From: Litomosoides sigmodontis | Lineage: Eukaryota > Nematoda > Chromadorea > Rhabditida > Onchocercidae | Assembly (NCBI GenBank): GCA_963070105.1 | Contig: OY718807.1 | Span: 3,507,001 to 3,571,000 of the forward strand | DNA length: 64,000 bases | Reading direction: 5' to 3' | Shown: positions 26,421-38,339 of the stretch, piece after piece | Layout of the letters: each line of letters starts with the position of its first letter | Numbering within the stretch: the stretch's first letter is position 1 | Translations under genes and position numbers: made by a program | The notes under the pieces: model-generated | Databases searched by the model: none | Seen by the model: the letters and a program-made list of their open reading frames with translations, nothing else | Told to the model about the DNA's origin: nothing

Positions 26421-27481
26421 TATAACCCGTATAATAACATCTATAACTCGTATAACCTTTTATCGAATTCAAAGAAATGTTAAGGTTATCATTTAGTTGT
26501 CTGTTGGTTAAAAAATATATAAATATATATTCCGACAAGTGTTGTTTGATTTAGCGTTACTGATTTCATTTTTTTCCTTCAATGTCTTTCGCCTACTCTC
26601 ATTTCCTTCAAAATATCTATCGTTTTACTTCTGTTTAACAAAGGATGGTGCATCTTGGAGAGGAAGAAGGAGAGAGAGAGATCTGATAAATGATGGTGAT
26701 GATGATGGTACCTCTTTATGAATATTAGGAATCAATTTGATGTTCATAATCAGAAGAGCTTTGCAGTCTTCCAAATATCGTACGCTTTTCACATCGATTA
26801 CTAAAGCAGGAGAAACCACGTAGCGTTCTGTTTAACTCTCTTCAATATCCCTTTTGCCTCTATACCATTTTATACTATGTTGTGTATATCACCGATTGCA
26901 CTCTTACAATTTCTAGCGTTTGTTGAAGTTGCGAAAAGGGAGGTAAAATTGGAAAGAGTAACAAAAGGTATTGCTGTGTAATATGCCTCTGCACATTTTC
27001 GACATTTCAGGATTTCCACCTCCACTGTTGAAACCTCCACTTCAAACTAATTTGGACGAATTTTAGATCCATCAAAGGTAGTTTTCCTATCTGTTGATAT
27101 TATTGTTGTTTGCGTCAACGTATGCGTCGTGGTTTGCTTAGTTAAATGCTCACGTCATGTTGATTTTTCAAAAAAAAGATTTCAGAATTTTGCATAAAAG
27201 AAGTGCATTGCAGCTGGAAGTGAACTAGACAATTGCTGCTGCACAGAAGACATCTCTCCCTGATAGAATCGTATTTTCTTCAATTGTCTGTCAGCGGTTA
27301 TTGCTAGCTATTATTGTACTGCTGCAATCCTAGGCATTCCTTGTGGTGCACGCTGGCATGCACCATCCGTGCACGACAATCTTTCCGGGGTTGTCTTTTC
27401 TTGGCGTAACGTTACCCTATTTTACTGATTTTAATTTGTTTCTATTTCTGAGGTTACTACAGCCGGTGTCACTGTTGGAAG

Positions 27482-30400
27482 ATGACATTTACCAGTGACG
27501 ACGTCAATTTCATCATTTACAGATATCTACATGAATCGGGTTCGTTTGTATTTTATTTATCATCCATAAAGCTTTAGTAAAATTATTCGTTAACGAAACG
27601 AAACCTTCGACATATAACGGAGAATTGCGTAGCGAATAGTAGCCTGTTTTCCTTTTCGTTCGTATATCGAACTTGTTCCATGCATTCTCCTTTTGCTTCT
27701 TTGTGCCGGAAGCACAAAAAAAATTATTGCACATTGTCATTTTCGGCATATCTAGCATGATTAACAGTGAAACGTAGAGACGGGGAAGAGGACATACATG
27801 TGCCTTCGTTGTTTGAAATTGATTTCATCCTAGTGAATGCGCAATTATGTTACGTTTCCACTCATCGGAAGAGTACGAAGTGTAGTGACAGTGCAGTGTA
27901 CAAAAGAGAAGGAAACATGAAATGAGGGTGTTGTGTAATATGTAGCCTTGATTTTATGTTTCTGCGTACGTGTCATGTGCCGCTAAATGTTTGTATTTGT
28001 GTATTAGGATGCCAACTGCTGTATAGTTTAGGGTGTTGGATGCTTAATTGAATTTGAGTATTTTCAGTTAAAAATATTTAATTATATTGTGCAAATGTTT
28101 AGAAAGATTTTCTAATTTTGAAATTGTTGCTTAACTCGAAACTCTTCAATACAATCCAAAACAACGGTAGTCCTTTCATCTATCTCTGTGTGTTCTAAAT
28201 GCGATTATGTGTGTTCATAGAGATTTTTTTTCTTAAATCACTTAGAAATATCAATTGGGAATAAAATCTTTTCTTGCGATATAAACTTTCCAAATACAGG
28301 TTTTGTGCATACGGCTTACACATTTGCCAATGAATCACGTGTTCTCGAGTCGGGAGCTGCGGGTAACGATGTACCCATGGGTGCATTAATTAACATCATA
28401 CAGGTTCTCTTTTGTTATTTTTCTAGATTTGCTTCCATCATTAAATTCATTCATTGTCGAAGTTACAAACGAAACGCATAAGACAAGTTATAAGTTGGTG
28501 ATTTACATTCGGAATTTTCGAAGTAGTTTTTGTAAAAATCTTGGTTGTGATTAGAATTAGATCAAATTTTGAACACTGCAGAAGGGTATTTATTATACGG
28601 AAGCTGAAGCATGCGCTGTTGCAAGCACAAGTGCCTCCGGTGAACCACGAAATGAAAAAACAATGGTGGAAAATTTGTCTCTGCTTGAAGCAGGTAATCG
28701 TTTCACTTTGGTAAAAGTTTAAGGTCATCGGAGAGGAACTGTTTGTTAGAATGTAAAGTGCCGACATGCTAGCATGCGAAAGCGCTAATTTTCTTATGAA
28801 AAAATACAAACTATCAAACAATAGTAAACTCATTTTTTCAGCAAAGACTTGTACCGGAAATTCTATAGTAAGCTGAGAGATGTTTATAAAGGGAGTAACG
28901 TAGTGTGGTTTTATCTTAAAGACAAGTTACATTCCAAGAAAAAAATAAGAATTTGTGATGTTCAATGTCAAAAGAAGAAATTGACTGTTTAATTGTATCA
29001 CGGAAGTATACTACTCGACTTGGCTCTCTTCAGCAAAGTCTTGATTTTTTTCCTGTTTATTAATTTAAGATGTCCATCTTAAATTAATAAATTGACTTAG
29101 TAATGGTTCTGTGAAAAAAGAGCTGAAATTGATGTAGTACTTCCAAATTTCCTGATCACTTAGAGTTTTTTTCGTTTTTTTGTGACTTTATTGGTGTTAA
29201 CCAAGGAAAATTGTAAGATAAATTTGTATTATTTATGGCGGCACAGACTGTGTGGAAATTTGTTTTTCTGTTGGTAGTTGTTGTTAAATATGAAACTGCT
29301 ATGGAATAACAGATATTGTGGTGTGTAGTAGAAGTGATAACGGGTGTCATCATTCAAAGTAGAAATACATGGAAACGAAATAAATCAGGACGTGAATTCT
29401 CTTCTATACAAATTATTTTTCAAAAGTTGCTCTATAAATTTTACTCTGTGCTGTATATAAAAATTTTAATTTAGACGAAGAACAAAAAAGGTAATTTCTA
29501 TCGTCGTTCACAGCCGAAGACTTTTTATGTTATGAAATTTGAATTGGAGGTAGAAAAGTATCGTTATCTGATCCACTGGTCAGGTTTCATAATAGGTGGG
29601 ACTGATTATGTTTTGACGATGTGACAGTTATGTTTGATTGCGTGTTCATCCCTTTACAGTGTTCAACAAATTCGCATATGTTTTAGTCCTGAATGAAGTG
29701 CCCACTAGTAAAGTCAAGGAGAAACAACGGGACAAGTTGATGGCAATAAACCAAACCGTTAAGGATGATAGGCAACAACAACAGTCGAGAGATAGGGAAA
29801 TGCGCGAAGCTCATGGCGAAAAACAAAACTATTCAATTTCAAAGTCTAGAGAGTTAAAGGTTTGTAATTTACCAATTTATAGTGGCGGTTATGGTGCTAA
29901 AAAATGTTGCAGTGAATCGGAATCGATTGCTCGCTGTTCCGTAGTTGTCGAACTTTACTTTCAAAGAGAAAAACATAGGACGAAAGAGATTTTAGAATTT
30001 GTTAAATGAAGATAAGCTTCTAGAATAAAGTAAAGGGTTACTTTCTAGGTTGCGCCTTCAACGTCGACAACATTATTGCCTTTCGGTAACATTAGCCAGT
30101 CCCCCGGTGTAAGTGGTGGTAATGCTATCTGTTCAAATCCAAACATTGTGGGAGCACCTGCAAGCAGTGCACCAGTGTTGTTACCAAACAACCAACAATT
30201 TCATCCTGTCACCGCCAGTATTACCGGACAACCGACGATCGCCTTTCCACATCATGGGAAGCAGTTTTTTCTGGAACGGGAAAGGGAATCACGGGATCGG
30301 TCACAAAATGGATTAATGGGCAAAGCTAAAGTTGCTGCTGCCGAGTTTCGTGCTGCCCAAGCGAGCAATGGGTATGCTTTCTAAATTGTTGTGTTGAAGA

Positions 30401-33400
30401 GCTTCAGCCTACATTAACACCTTGGTTCTTAGATAGGATTCACGTAATCAAGTAATGTTTTGTATTTTCCTTATTTCCGTTATTTTTTGTGATGAGCAAT
30501 TTTAATAGTGTGATTGGGTTCTTTATTTAGCGTGAATACTAAAGTCTCCTACTGAATTTAACAGTTTTGTTTTATTGCAGCAACAGTTATAGTGCATAAA
30601 TTGAGGATTTAGTTGCCTTTTTACAAGAAACAGTCGCTCATAAAATCAGGTTCCAGAACAGTGTGTTTCTCTTAAGCATGGATCTTCCATTTAATCACTT
30701 GTAAATTTTTTGAGTACTTATGTAGTTATATTGTCACACTGTGGCCATAAAAACAAGAGTCATGCCAATTTTCTTTTGTCGTGAAATTTTGATTAAGCAT
30801 AAGAATGATTGAGGTTCTCTTCTTGCTTTTTCATTTGCAACACTCCGGCTAGTTTTGTATTTATTGGAACAGGATTCTTTGTTAATTCATCCACAACTGA
30901 GATGCTAAATTTGCAGCGACTTCAATGGAACGCCGATGGAGCTTGATGGTTTAAAATCACGTGTGAACAATGGTAATGGTATTCTTTCAACTGCGCAGCT
31001 AGAAAATCGACCATATGAAATTAGCAGGGATAAGGTGATTAATAAATGCTCGCAACTCAACATGGCTGCTTTTAGAAGAGGAAACAAAAAGGATGTTGCA
31101 GAGCAAAAGATTCAGCGAACTATTGAGCTGTCCTCTCCAAGTTTAATCTTTTCAGGATTTGTTTATTTAAGGTACGATATCTGAAGGGACATGATAGCGA
31201 AGTGTTTATTTGTACGTGGAATCCAAAAAATGATCTCATAGCTTCTGGGTAAAATTTGAAATTTTTTCAGATTTAAACATTTAATCAGGCAATAGGGTAA
31301 AAATATGTAGATGATAGGCAGTGTTTGCGTTTCTTCTCCAATATCCACCTAGTTTGCTGGACTGCCATAGATTTCGAGGCCAGTAAAACTTAGTCATTCT
31401 GAATGCTGAAAGACAGCTGCACAATAAATGGTTGAGCAATTATAGGTCCTATATTAGGAAATTTTAATTTCTGTTCATTAGCTCTGCGGAAAATCTTGGA
31501 CACCGTTTGCTGTTTTTATTGAATTAAAAGATTCCAATCACGATTAAAATGATTACTGGTATTGCACATTTAAAGCGAAGTGCGAGCGGAGTGCGTAGTG
31601 CTAAGCAGTATTATTTTCTGACTGAGATACTATCCATAATGAACATGATCAACATATAATATATTCATCAAGTGCTGAGGTCCATTTAAGTGCAAGTTCA
31701 ATACAACATTGTAGGTCCGGTGATAGTACGGCACGTATATGGAACGTACATGGTTCAGAACTAGCGACAACCTCATGCCAAGCTATCCATGATAATTCAA
31801 TAGTGCTCAAACACTGTATGCAAAAAGACGACAAAAATCCTCCTACAAATAAGGACGTTACATCTCTTGATTGGAATGTTCGTTAACATTTCTTCTGGAT
31901 TTTTTTCACACGTTACGTTCGGTGAAGAAAGTTTTTGCCCAACCATATGTCATATGTGTCACCGTTTAAGTAGCAATAGTCATTTTTTGAGGTGGCACAA
32001 TCAAGCTTTAATTGAGCTAGAACACGTTTAGTTGAATTAATTTGTGACGTGACGTGTTTTGAAATAGAACTTTCCGTACCTATAACAGTATCCGGTCTTT
32101 TGCCAATTAGCATTTAAGTCCTTATTACTGTTTTTGGTTATTTGGGTGTGCTTCTAATTGAGAAAAAAGTTAGTAGACGCAGGCATTTTTAAGGTTACTG
32201 ACTTTAATTGTGGCGGTGGGAGACTGATATGCAAAACTGTTGTGAACAATTATGAAATCGAAGCAGCAGTTGCATGCTAATATATTTCATGATTTTTCAG
32301 TGTACCGGTGATTTACTTGCAACGGGATGTTATGATGGTTATGCTCGTGTTTGGGCTACCGATGGTGAGTTATGGATTTTTTGTATTTCATTCCCTTTGT
32401 CTTTATTTTGGTGAATGGAGTAATTCATATTTTGCCTTCATTTCAGGAAGGCTTCGTTATACACTAGGAGCGCATAAAGGCCCTATTTTTGCGCTAAAGT
32501 GGAATCAAAAGGGCGATAAAATTCTTAGTGCGGGAGTTGATAAGGTGTTTCGTCTTCACATTCATTTGTTTAACATTTATTAATATGTAAATTTTTGGAA
32601 TTTTTAGACTCATTATTTGTTTTTACATAAAAAAAATTTCAGACAACCATCGTTTGGGATCCACTGAAAGGTATACAAGTGCAAGTGTTTCAATTTCACA
32701 GCAGTTCAGCATTGGATGTTGATTGGATGTCAGATGATACGTTTGCATCCTGCAGTACAGATATGTGCATCCATGTATGCAAATTAGGTTGCGAAAAGCC
32801 GTTGAAAACATTCCAAGTAATTTTAATTTTGGAAATTTATTAAACTTTCTCAATTTCATTAAAAGCATTAGGTCAAGCGGGAAGTGTGGAGTTTAATTCC
32901 CTCAAATTACCTTTTTTCCTGATTATAAATTTGCTTATCCTTCAAATTCGCTTTTACTTTTATATTTCATCTTGTATTCCATTGTAAGTGAGTTCACACT
33001 AGTTACATCAAACTAATACATCCCAGGGTCATACAAATGAGGTGAATGCCGTGAAGTACGACGTGTATTCAAGGCTTTTGGCTTCATGTTCCGACGACAT
33101 GACGTTGAAAGTAAGTGTTTTTTGGTTGGAAAAATTTTCACCATATTTTTAACAATGGAAATGTAGAAACATTTATGAAGATATCCTAACGTTAGCACTC
33201 TTTTATTTCTGGACTATACACTTATTCAAATTTTGCACCAGGTATGGTCAATGAATTATGAAAATGTTGTGCACAATTTAAAAGCACATGATAAAGAGAT
33301 TTATACAATACGCTGGTCGCCAATTGGTTATACGCTTGCAAGGTAATTTCTTTTTTTTTCGTAACAGCAGTAAATTTTCGAAAAATACGGCAGCTATATG

Positions 33401-34311
33401 CGGCAATTAAGAATTTAATGTAATCATAATTTGAAGAGTTATTACTTTCAGTGCGTCTTTTGATCACACAGTTAGGTTATGGGACATTGAACGAGGAATG
33501 TGCGTTCGAACGTTGACGAAGCACACTGAACCAGTCTATTCCGTTGGTTTTTCACCAGATGGGAAGTATATTGCATCCGGTTCATTCGATCGTTCCGTCT
33601 ACATTTGGGATGTACAGGTTAAACCAATTTTTTTGTTAAGGTTACAAAATAGTCTATGACCGAAGTGTACATGGGAAGAGATGTATTTTAAGTATTACTG
33701 TTGAGTCACATTTTAGGTCTCCCAGAATTATATTTGCTGTAGTATGACTAAACAATAACTATCTCTAATTAAATAAATGAATACCACGAAAAAAAGCTAT
33801 ATAGAAAGCTACCTAGTTTTCCAGTTCTTCAAAACTGGAATGCTTTACTGTTGATGAAGGCGATTACTTAAAGCAGTTTTGATATTTTCTTCGCTTATGC
33901 CGAAAGTCTGTTTGACGTCAAAGATTTAAGATTTGCGAAATTTTCAGTCAGGAAAGTTGATTCAGAGCCATACGGGAAGTTTAAGTGACGGCGGAATCTT
34001 CGAAGTTGGTTGGAACTTTCGGGGCGACAAAGTTGGTGCATCAGCGAGCGACGGGACGGTTAGAATTTTCATAATTAGAGTAATGATATAGTCATTTTAG
34101 TATTCCACTTTTCATAATTTGTGCTGCAAGTTTCTTTGGGATGTGTTGCACTCAATTGTTTTATAATTAAATTTAGCCAATTTGTGGTATTAGTTGTCAG
34201 TTCATATGACTTTTTCAAATGAGAATTGAACAGATTCCTTTTATGATTATGAGTTGTCCATTTTAGGTAATCATACTGGATGTCCGACACATCAAAAATC
34301 GGTTGTTGTGA
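27482..34311 (+). CDS. TBL1XR1: TBL1/TBL1XR1/Ebi-type LisH-WD40 co-repressor subunit
   Basis: Nuclear exchange-factor subunit of the NCoR/SMRT-HDAC3 co-repressor complex, which recruits ubiquitin machinery through its N-terminus and binds co-repressor and histones through its propeller. Sixteen exons join in phase: 27482-27539, 28300-28403, 28582-28693, 29687-29859, 30049-30371, 30917-31034, 31172-31248, 31715-31877, 32301-32364, 32447-32544, 32643-32816, 33027-33110, 33242-33342, 33452-33617, 33948-34058 and 34267-34311 (TGA), for 656 residues. The LisH motif is at the start ([19 protein letters not shown]), followed by the F-box-like segment [11 protein letters not shown] linker of about 180 residues, rich in Gln, Ser and Asn, is longer than in vertebrates. 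Eight WD40 repeats follow from [16 protein letters not shown], including [62 protein letters not shown] and [14 protein letters not shown]. The chain ends [14 protein letters not shown]. The start codon is set by the LisH alignment. The order of repeats and near-identity to TBL1 blocks leave little doubt. Confidence 0.96.
29056..29091. repeat. Perfect 17-base palindrome in a TBL1 intron
   Basis: Arms 29056-29072 and 29075-29091 (tttattaatttaagatg and its complement) with a 2-base centre, in TBL1 intron 3. Confidence 0.9.
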
Positions 34312-34702
34312 AGTCTTTGATAGTTGTTAGCCGGAATTATAAATTCATCACTATCCATTTATTTGAACATTTGCGATTTGTCGAAATGAGGGTTTTTCTT
34401 AAAATGTATAATGGTTTTGGTTGTTAAAAGGAGAAGACTATTTCTGCCGGTTGTTGTACAGGTTATTTAGGTCTTAAATTTAATTGTTTCTTATATCTCT
34501 TCCTTAGGCTTCGATTGAAATTTGAGCTAGTCCATTTATAAGCAGGCGAAATCTGACAAACTTTATCGGATTTCATATGTGTTAGCACTTCCCCCTCTTG
34601 AATTTTTTGACTGTTTGCATGTTTGTGAGTTTCAATTGCCAGCGAGTGGGCAGGTGGTCACGAATCGGAAACTATATTTGGGATGAAATCGTTAAACGAT
34701 TA

Positions 34703-34708
34703 AATAAA
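34703..34708 (+). terminator. Probable TBL1 polyadenylation signal
   Basis: AATAAA about 390 bases after the TBL1 stop codon, on the same strand. Confidence 0.5.
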
Positions 34709-35187
34709 GAATGACCCTACCCTCTCAGTCTCTCCTTCACAATTTCGGTTAAAGTCAAAGATGGGTTAACTGTTGCTGCAGGTTGTGACCATAACGTTGT
34801 GAGTCGTTTAACACTCTGCCTCTTGTATTTCGTTATTTTCCTTTTTCATTTTTATTGAAACATAAACATCAATTTATATGCCTCCTAATTTCTCTTTCTA
34901 CTTCTTTTGTTTCGAGAAGTTATACAATAGTTTTCTGTTTTAAACGGTGGTTTTTCCAGTTTAATCAGCTTTCAGTTTTGTTTTTATTTTAATTTTCATT
35001 ACAATATTTTTGCCAATAATTATATTGGCCATTTGCTTTTGTTGTAACTTTTATTTTATCAGGTAGGCTATCGCTGGGTAATGAAAAATTTTTTCTAGCT
35101 GAAAACAGAGGGAGAAGTGTAACTTAAATCGCGGCGTCAGTAGAATGTTAAATTTTTGCGGGTTAAAGTGCAAAATTTAAGTGTTAA

Positions 35188-35977
35188 ATGCTTATGTACT
35201 TTCTTGATCATTTTGTATGAAGTGCCAGTTTTTGTATTCAGTCTGCTATATCCTTCCTCATTGATCCCATCATCATGCATGANNNNNNNNNNNNNNNNNN
35301 NNNNNNNNNNNNNNNNNNNNNNNNNNNNNNNNNNNNNNNNNNNNNNNNNNNNNNNNNNNNNNNNNNNNNNNNNNNNNNNNNNNNNNNNNNNNNNNNNNNN
35401 NNNNNNNNNNNNNNNNNNNNNNNNNNNNNNNNNNNNNNNNNNNNNNNNNNNNNNNNNNNNNNNNNNNNNNNNNNNNNNNNNNATCATCATGCATGAGTGA
35501 GTTTGAGGATGAAATATGATTGACGCATAAAAGTGAGGAGGAATTTCTGGTTTGTCACAAGTTCGAGAGTGATTGAGTTAATTTGATGTGCTTTTACTTA
35601 TCGATAAGTAAAAGCGCATCAAATTAAAAACTTCATCAGTTTTGTTATTTCACATTCTATTCCTTATAGTTATTACTTTTACTGCAAATTATCATTTGTT
35701 TTCATGAGCCTGAACCAAATAAAGATGTTATATATCCGTTTGAAGATGCTATTTCAAAAAATTTTCAAGTGTTCAGCAGATTTAGTTATTTGGTGTTAGA
35801 CCTGTAATTTAGTTAGCTGTAAATGATGTTGATGAAAGAAGCGAAATTTCAGTAGACGAGTTGAATGAAATGATAACAGAAAATAGATCGCAAACAATGG
35901 ATGAAGTGATAGATGGGTTAACCAAAATGGGCGATAGCATCGTTAAGTTGCTAGGTTTTACCGGAAGTACAGGTTAA
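35188..35977 (+). CDS. Candidate small secreted protein, unknown; spans the scaffold gap
   Basis: This is a tentative gene. Candidate exons are 35188-35214 (MLMYFLDHF, donor GTATGA), 35670-35768 and 35813-35977 (TAA), all in phase 0. The second exon starts with a very hydrophobic run (LLLLLQIIICF) then HEPEPNKDVIYPFEDAISKN. The third reads LAVNDVDERSEISVDELNEM, then ENRSQTMDEVIDGLTKMGDS and IVKLLGFTGSTG. That is a signal-like N-terminus and an acidic, probably helical body of about 75 residues. The intron between exons 2 and 3 is only 44 bases, and the first exon is weak; the real one may lie in the 200-N gap. I recognise no family. The last 36 bases of the frame overlap a 31-base tandem duplication that changes the C-terminus. 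It could alternatively contribute to the WD40 gene downstream, but no joining exon is seen. Confidence 0.35.
35283..35482. other. Assembly gap of exactly 200 N
   Basis: The same 14 bases (atcatcatgcatga) lie at both edges of the gap, suggesting two contig ends that overlap or sit in a short repeat. A round 200 is a placeholder or estimated size. Confidence 0.98.
35580..35625. repeat. 46-base palindrome next to the gap
   Basis: Arms 35580-35602 and 35603-35625 are reverse complements with a single G/T-type mismatch and no loop (core ttttacttatcgataagtaa). Confidence 0.92.
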
Positions 35978-36003
35978 GTTGCTAGGTTTTACCGGAAGAT
36001 CTA
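35942..36003. repeat. 31-base tandem duplication over a coding end
   Basis: Copy 1 is 35942-35972 and copy 2 starts at 35973. They share 26 identical bases (beginning gttaagttgctaggtttta), then differ (gtacag against atctacag). The period of 31 is not a multiple of three. Confidence 0.9.
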
Positions 36004-38339
36004 CAGGGAGCTAGTGATTGTACGAGTATAATGGGATAACTCGTTCGTGACGTCACTAAAAATGTATGAAAGATTGGAGCGAAGGAAGAGTGTCGGAAAT
36101 CATTTAAGCACTGCAACAAGCTAACAACATTTTCGTCTTGCTACCGCGAAAGGAGTTATTTTCGCCAACCGTATAGCTATATAATATTCTACTCATTTCT
36201 GTATGCATTGAATTTTCAGAACTTTGAAATTTAGAAGTTCAAAATCGAAAGAGAGATGGAAGTGAGAAAGTGAATGAAAATGAAAAGAATTAGATTTTGA
36301 AGGTTCGTTCTTTGCTTTAATCACACTACAAAACGAGTTTAACGTCAGTTAAATCTCATTCATAATCACAAATGGTACGAAGTGGACTCAAGGGACTTCC
36401 TAGGTTAAGTGAGAGACTTCGCCTTAGCGTAAGGCTAAGAGAGGAAGTGAAAGAAAAAAAAAGGCTACACAGGTAAATGGCATTGCCTTGCGTACGCAGC
36501 CTGTTTTAGACTGTAAGAGAGGTAAATGATGATGTGCGGAGGGAGTGAATTTATCAATTCTTCATAATTGTATGGATGAGAAGAGAAATATTACTATAAC
36601 TCGTTCCTCATACACTCAACGCAGCATCCATCACCATTCGTCGTACTACAGGTGAGGAGCAGCACTACCTCTATCCATCAGTCTATCACATATCTCGAAT
36701 CCTCCCCCCCCCTCCCCCCCTCCCTCCCTCTTTCCTAAAATGTTTTCTCGAACGGTCTAGCAGCTATCCTATTGAAAATTCAATATTGATCGAATATGCA
36801 AACACGGATGTTTTGTGATTGAAATTTGTCAAGTTTTATTGCATTTTAAATGCAATAATTTTTCTCCTTCTATTTGTTTCGCTACTTGTTTCGTTTAATA
36901 CAATTAAAATTGATTATTTATATTCAGTTGATCATTTACAATTGTAGTATTTTCGTCATTTCGCTATGATTAATGAGTTCATTTTTTTTTTCAGGACACT
37001 TTAATGAGAATAGGCTAAATTTCGTGATGCGAACTGTTGCACTTGTAATTTCACTAAACGATTTACCTATCAGAGTGATGTCATAATTGTTTTGCATTTT
37101 TCAATTTCATTTATTTGCTGCCGTAAAATTTACTGAATCGTTGTAGGATGAAGTGAAAGCAGCACAATGTATCGTATTCTTTTCCTTTTTTTTTCGTTTA
37201 TCTGAAATAATCGGAAAAAATAGTTTGGTGGCTGAGTTTGGATTGTCTAATTTTCCAATTTTAATTCCTCTATTTAATGTTTTTCGAATGACGTCACTAA
37301 TTTACCAAAGAACATCTTATCTTTCACGTTATTTGCAAATTAATTTAAACGAAATTTCAATACTATCGAGATCGATTGAATATGTTGTTGTGAATGATTG
37401 ACGAAACCTTGTTGGTTGGATACTCGTCTATTTATGCAGCTGCAGATTAGTATGAATAATTGGTCTATTCGTTTACAGTTGTGGATAAATACTATTTGTA
37501 TTAGTTTAGAATATAAGAAGTGCTGGAATGCTTCTTGTCGTACAATGATGTACGATACGGTCTAATTGCAATTAGGAAGTAAGCGTGGAGTGGGTTGGGA
37601 GTTGCAGTTAACTGTTGCCGACCCTTGATTGTTGATTAACTGATTGGCTGACCGGCTGATGGACTCTCTTGGACTTGGACTATGATGCTGTGTATCCATA
37701 TGTTCCTCAAGTCCAAAGATCTGGACATAATAGGTGTAGGTGTAAGAGTGGCCTACTCAATCATCACAGTCTTAGAAGTTGATTACAGGTCAAGAGTAAA
37801 TACAAGGCCAACAAGGCTGTACAATCAGTGAGGTTGAGGTTAAATCGGCCTGCATCTTGAAATGAAATACATATAACAATGTAACAAAGGTTATGCGTAC
37901 AGTTACTTTAGTGGTTATCAAGTTACAACGGTTTAATTGCTATTGTATAAGGTTGGTATTGAACACAGCCAAGAACTAGACAGACTGTAAACCAATTCTC
38001 ATTCTAATGAAGTAACTAATGATTTCTCTAATTTGCGTTGACCTCATTTCGACTTTTCGACATATGTTGTCGAAAATTTTTACTTTTTTTTCAATTTCTA
38101 ATACAGTTTAAGAGGAGAATATAAAGAGAGAAAGAACAATATATAGCGTGAAGAAAGGAGAGCGAATAAAATTTCTTTTTAAAAATACGATTTTAATAAT
38201 CCGAATTATCGGAACAGTACTACAGCGCATACGAACTGTCGAAGGGAAACGACGAATGCTTTTGCATTTATTTATTGTTTCCACTCTCTTTTCTTGTTCT
38301 CATATATCTTTTTTTTTTCATTTCAGAGCTGGAAGATGG
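35978..38339. other. Region between the candidate small gene and the WD40 gene
   Basis: No supported exon. An 83-codon open frame at about 37150-37401 follows a TTGTAG acceptor and encodes a hydrophobic peptide without any motif; it is probably chance. The N-terminal LisH/CTLH part expected for a full WDR47 protein was looked for here and not found. Confidence 0.4.
36701..36730. repeat. C-rich tract
   Basis: Runs of eight and seven C separated by single or paired T, giving a strand-asymmetric CCCCCCCT repeat. Confidence 0.9.

Larger units (their letters stand above)
16650..27481. other. Gene-poor 10.8 kb block upstream of TBL1
   Basis: No exon chain is supported on either strand. By eye the stretch 18-25 kb is less AT-rich than the rest of the window and carries several CA/TG and CT/AG tracts. 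A purine-rich run of mainly G and A lies at 19440-19490. It probably holds the TBL1 promoter or 5' UTR exons and distal regulatory DNA, but no specific element can be named. A 68-codon open frame at 17315-17521 has no splice context or recognisable motif. Confidence 0.4.

Noticed and set aside
28447..28833. 128-codon minus-strand frame
   Set aside because: It is antisense to TBL1 exon 3, whose plus-strand product is clear.
35283..35500. Open frames running through the N block
   Set aside because: They consist of unknown residues over the assembly gap.
37141..37401. 83-codon frame after a TTGTAG acceptor
   Set aside because: Hydrophobic and without motif; it does not align with WDR47 or join the downstream exons in an informative way.
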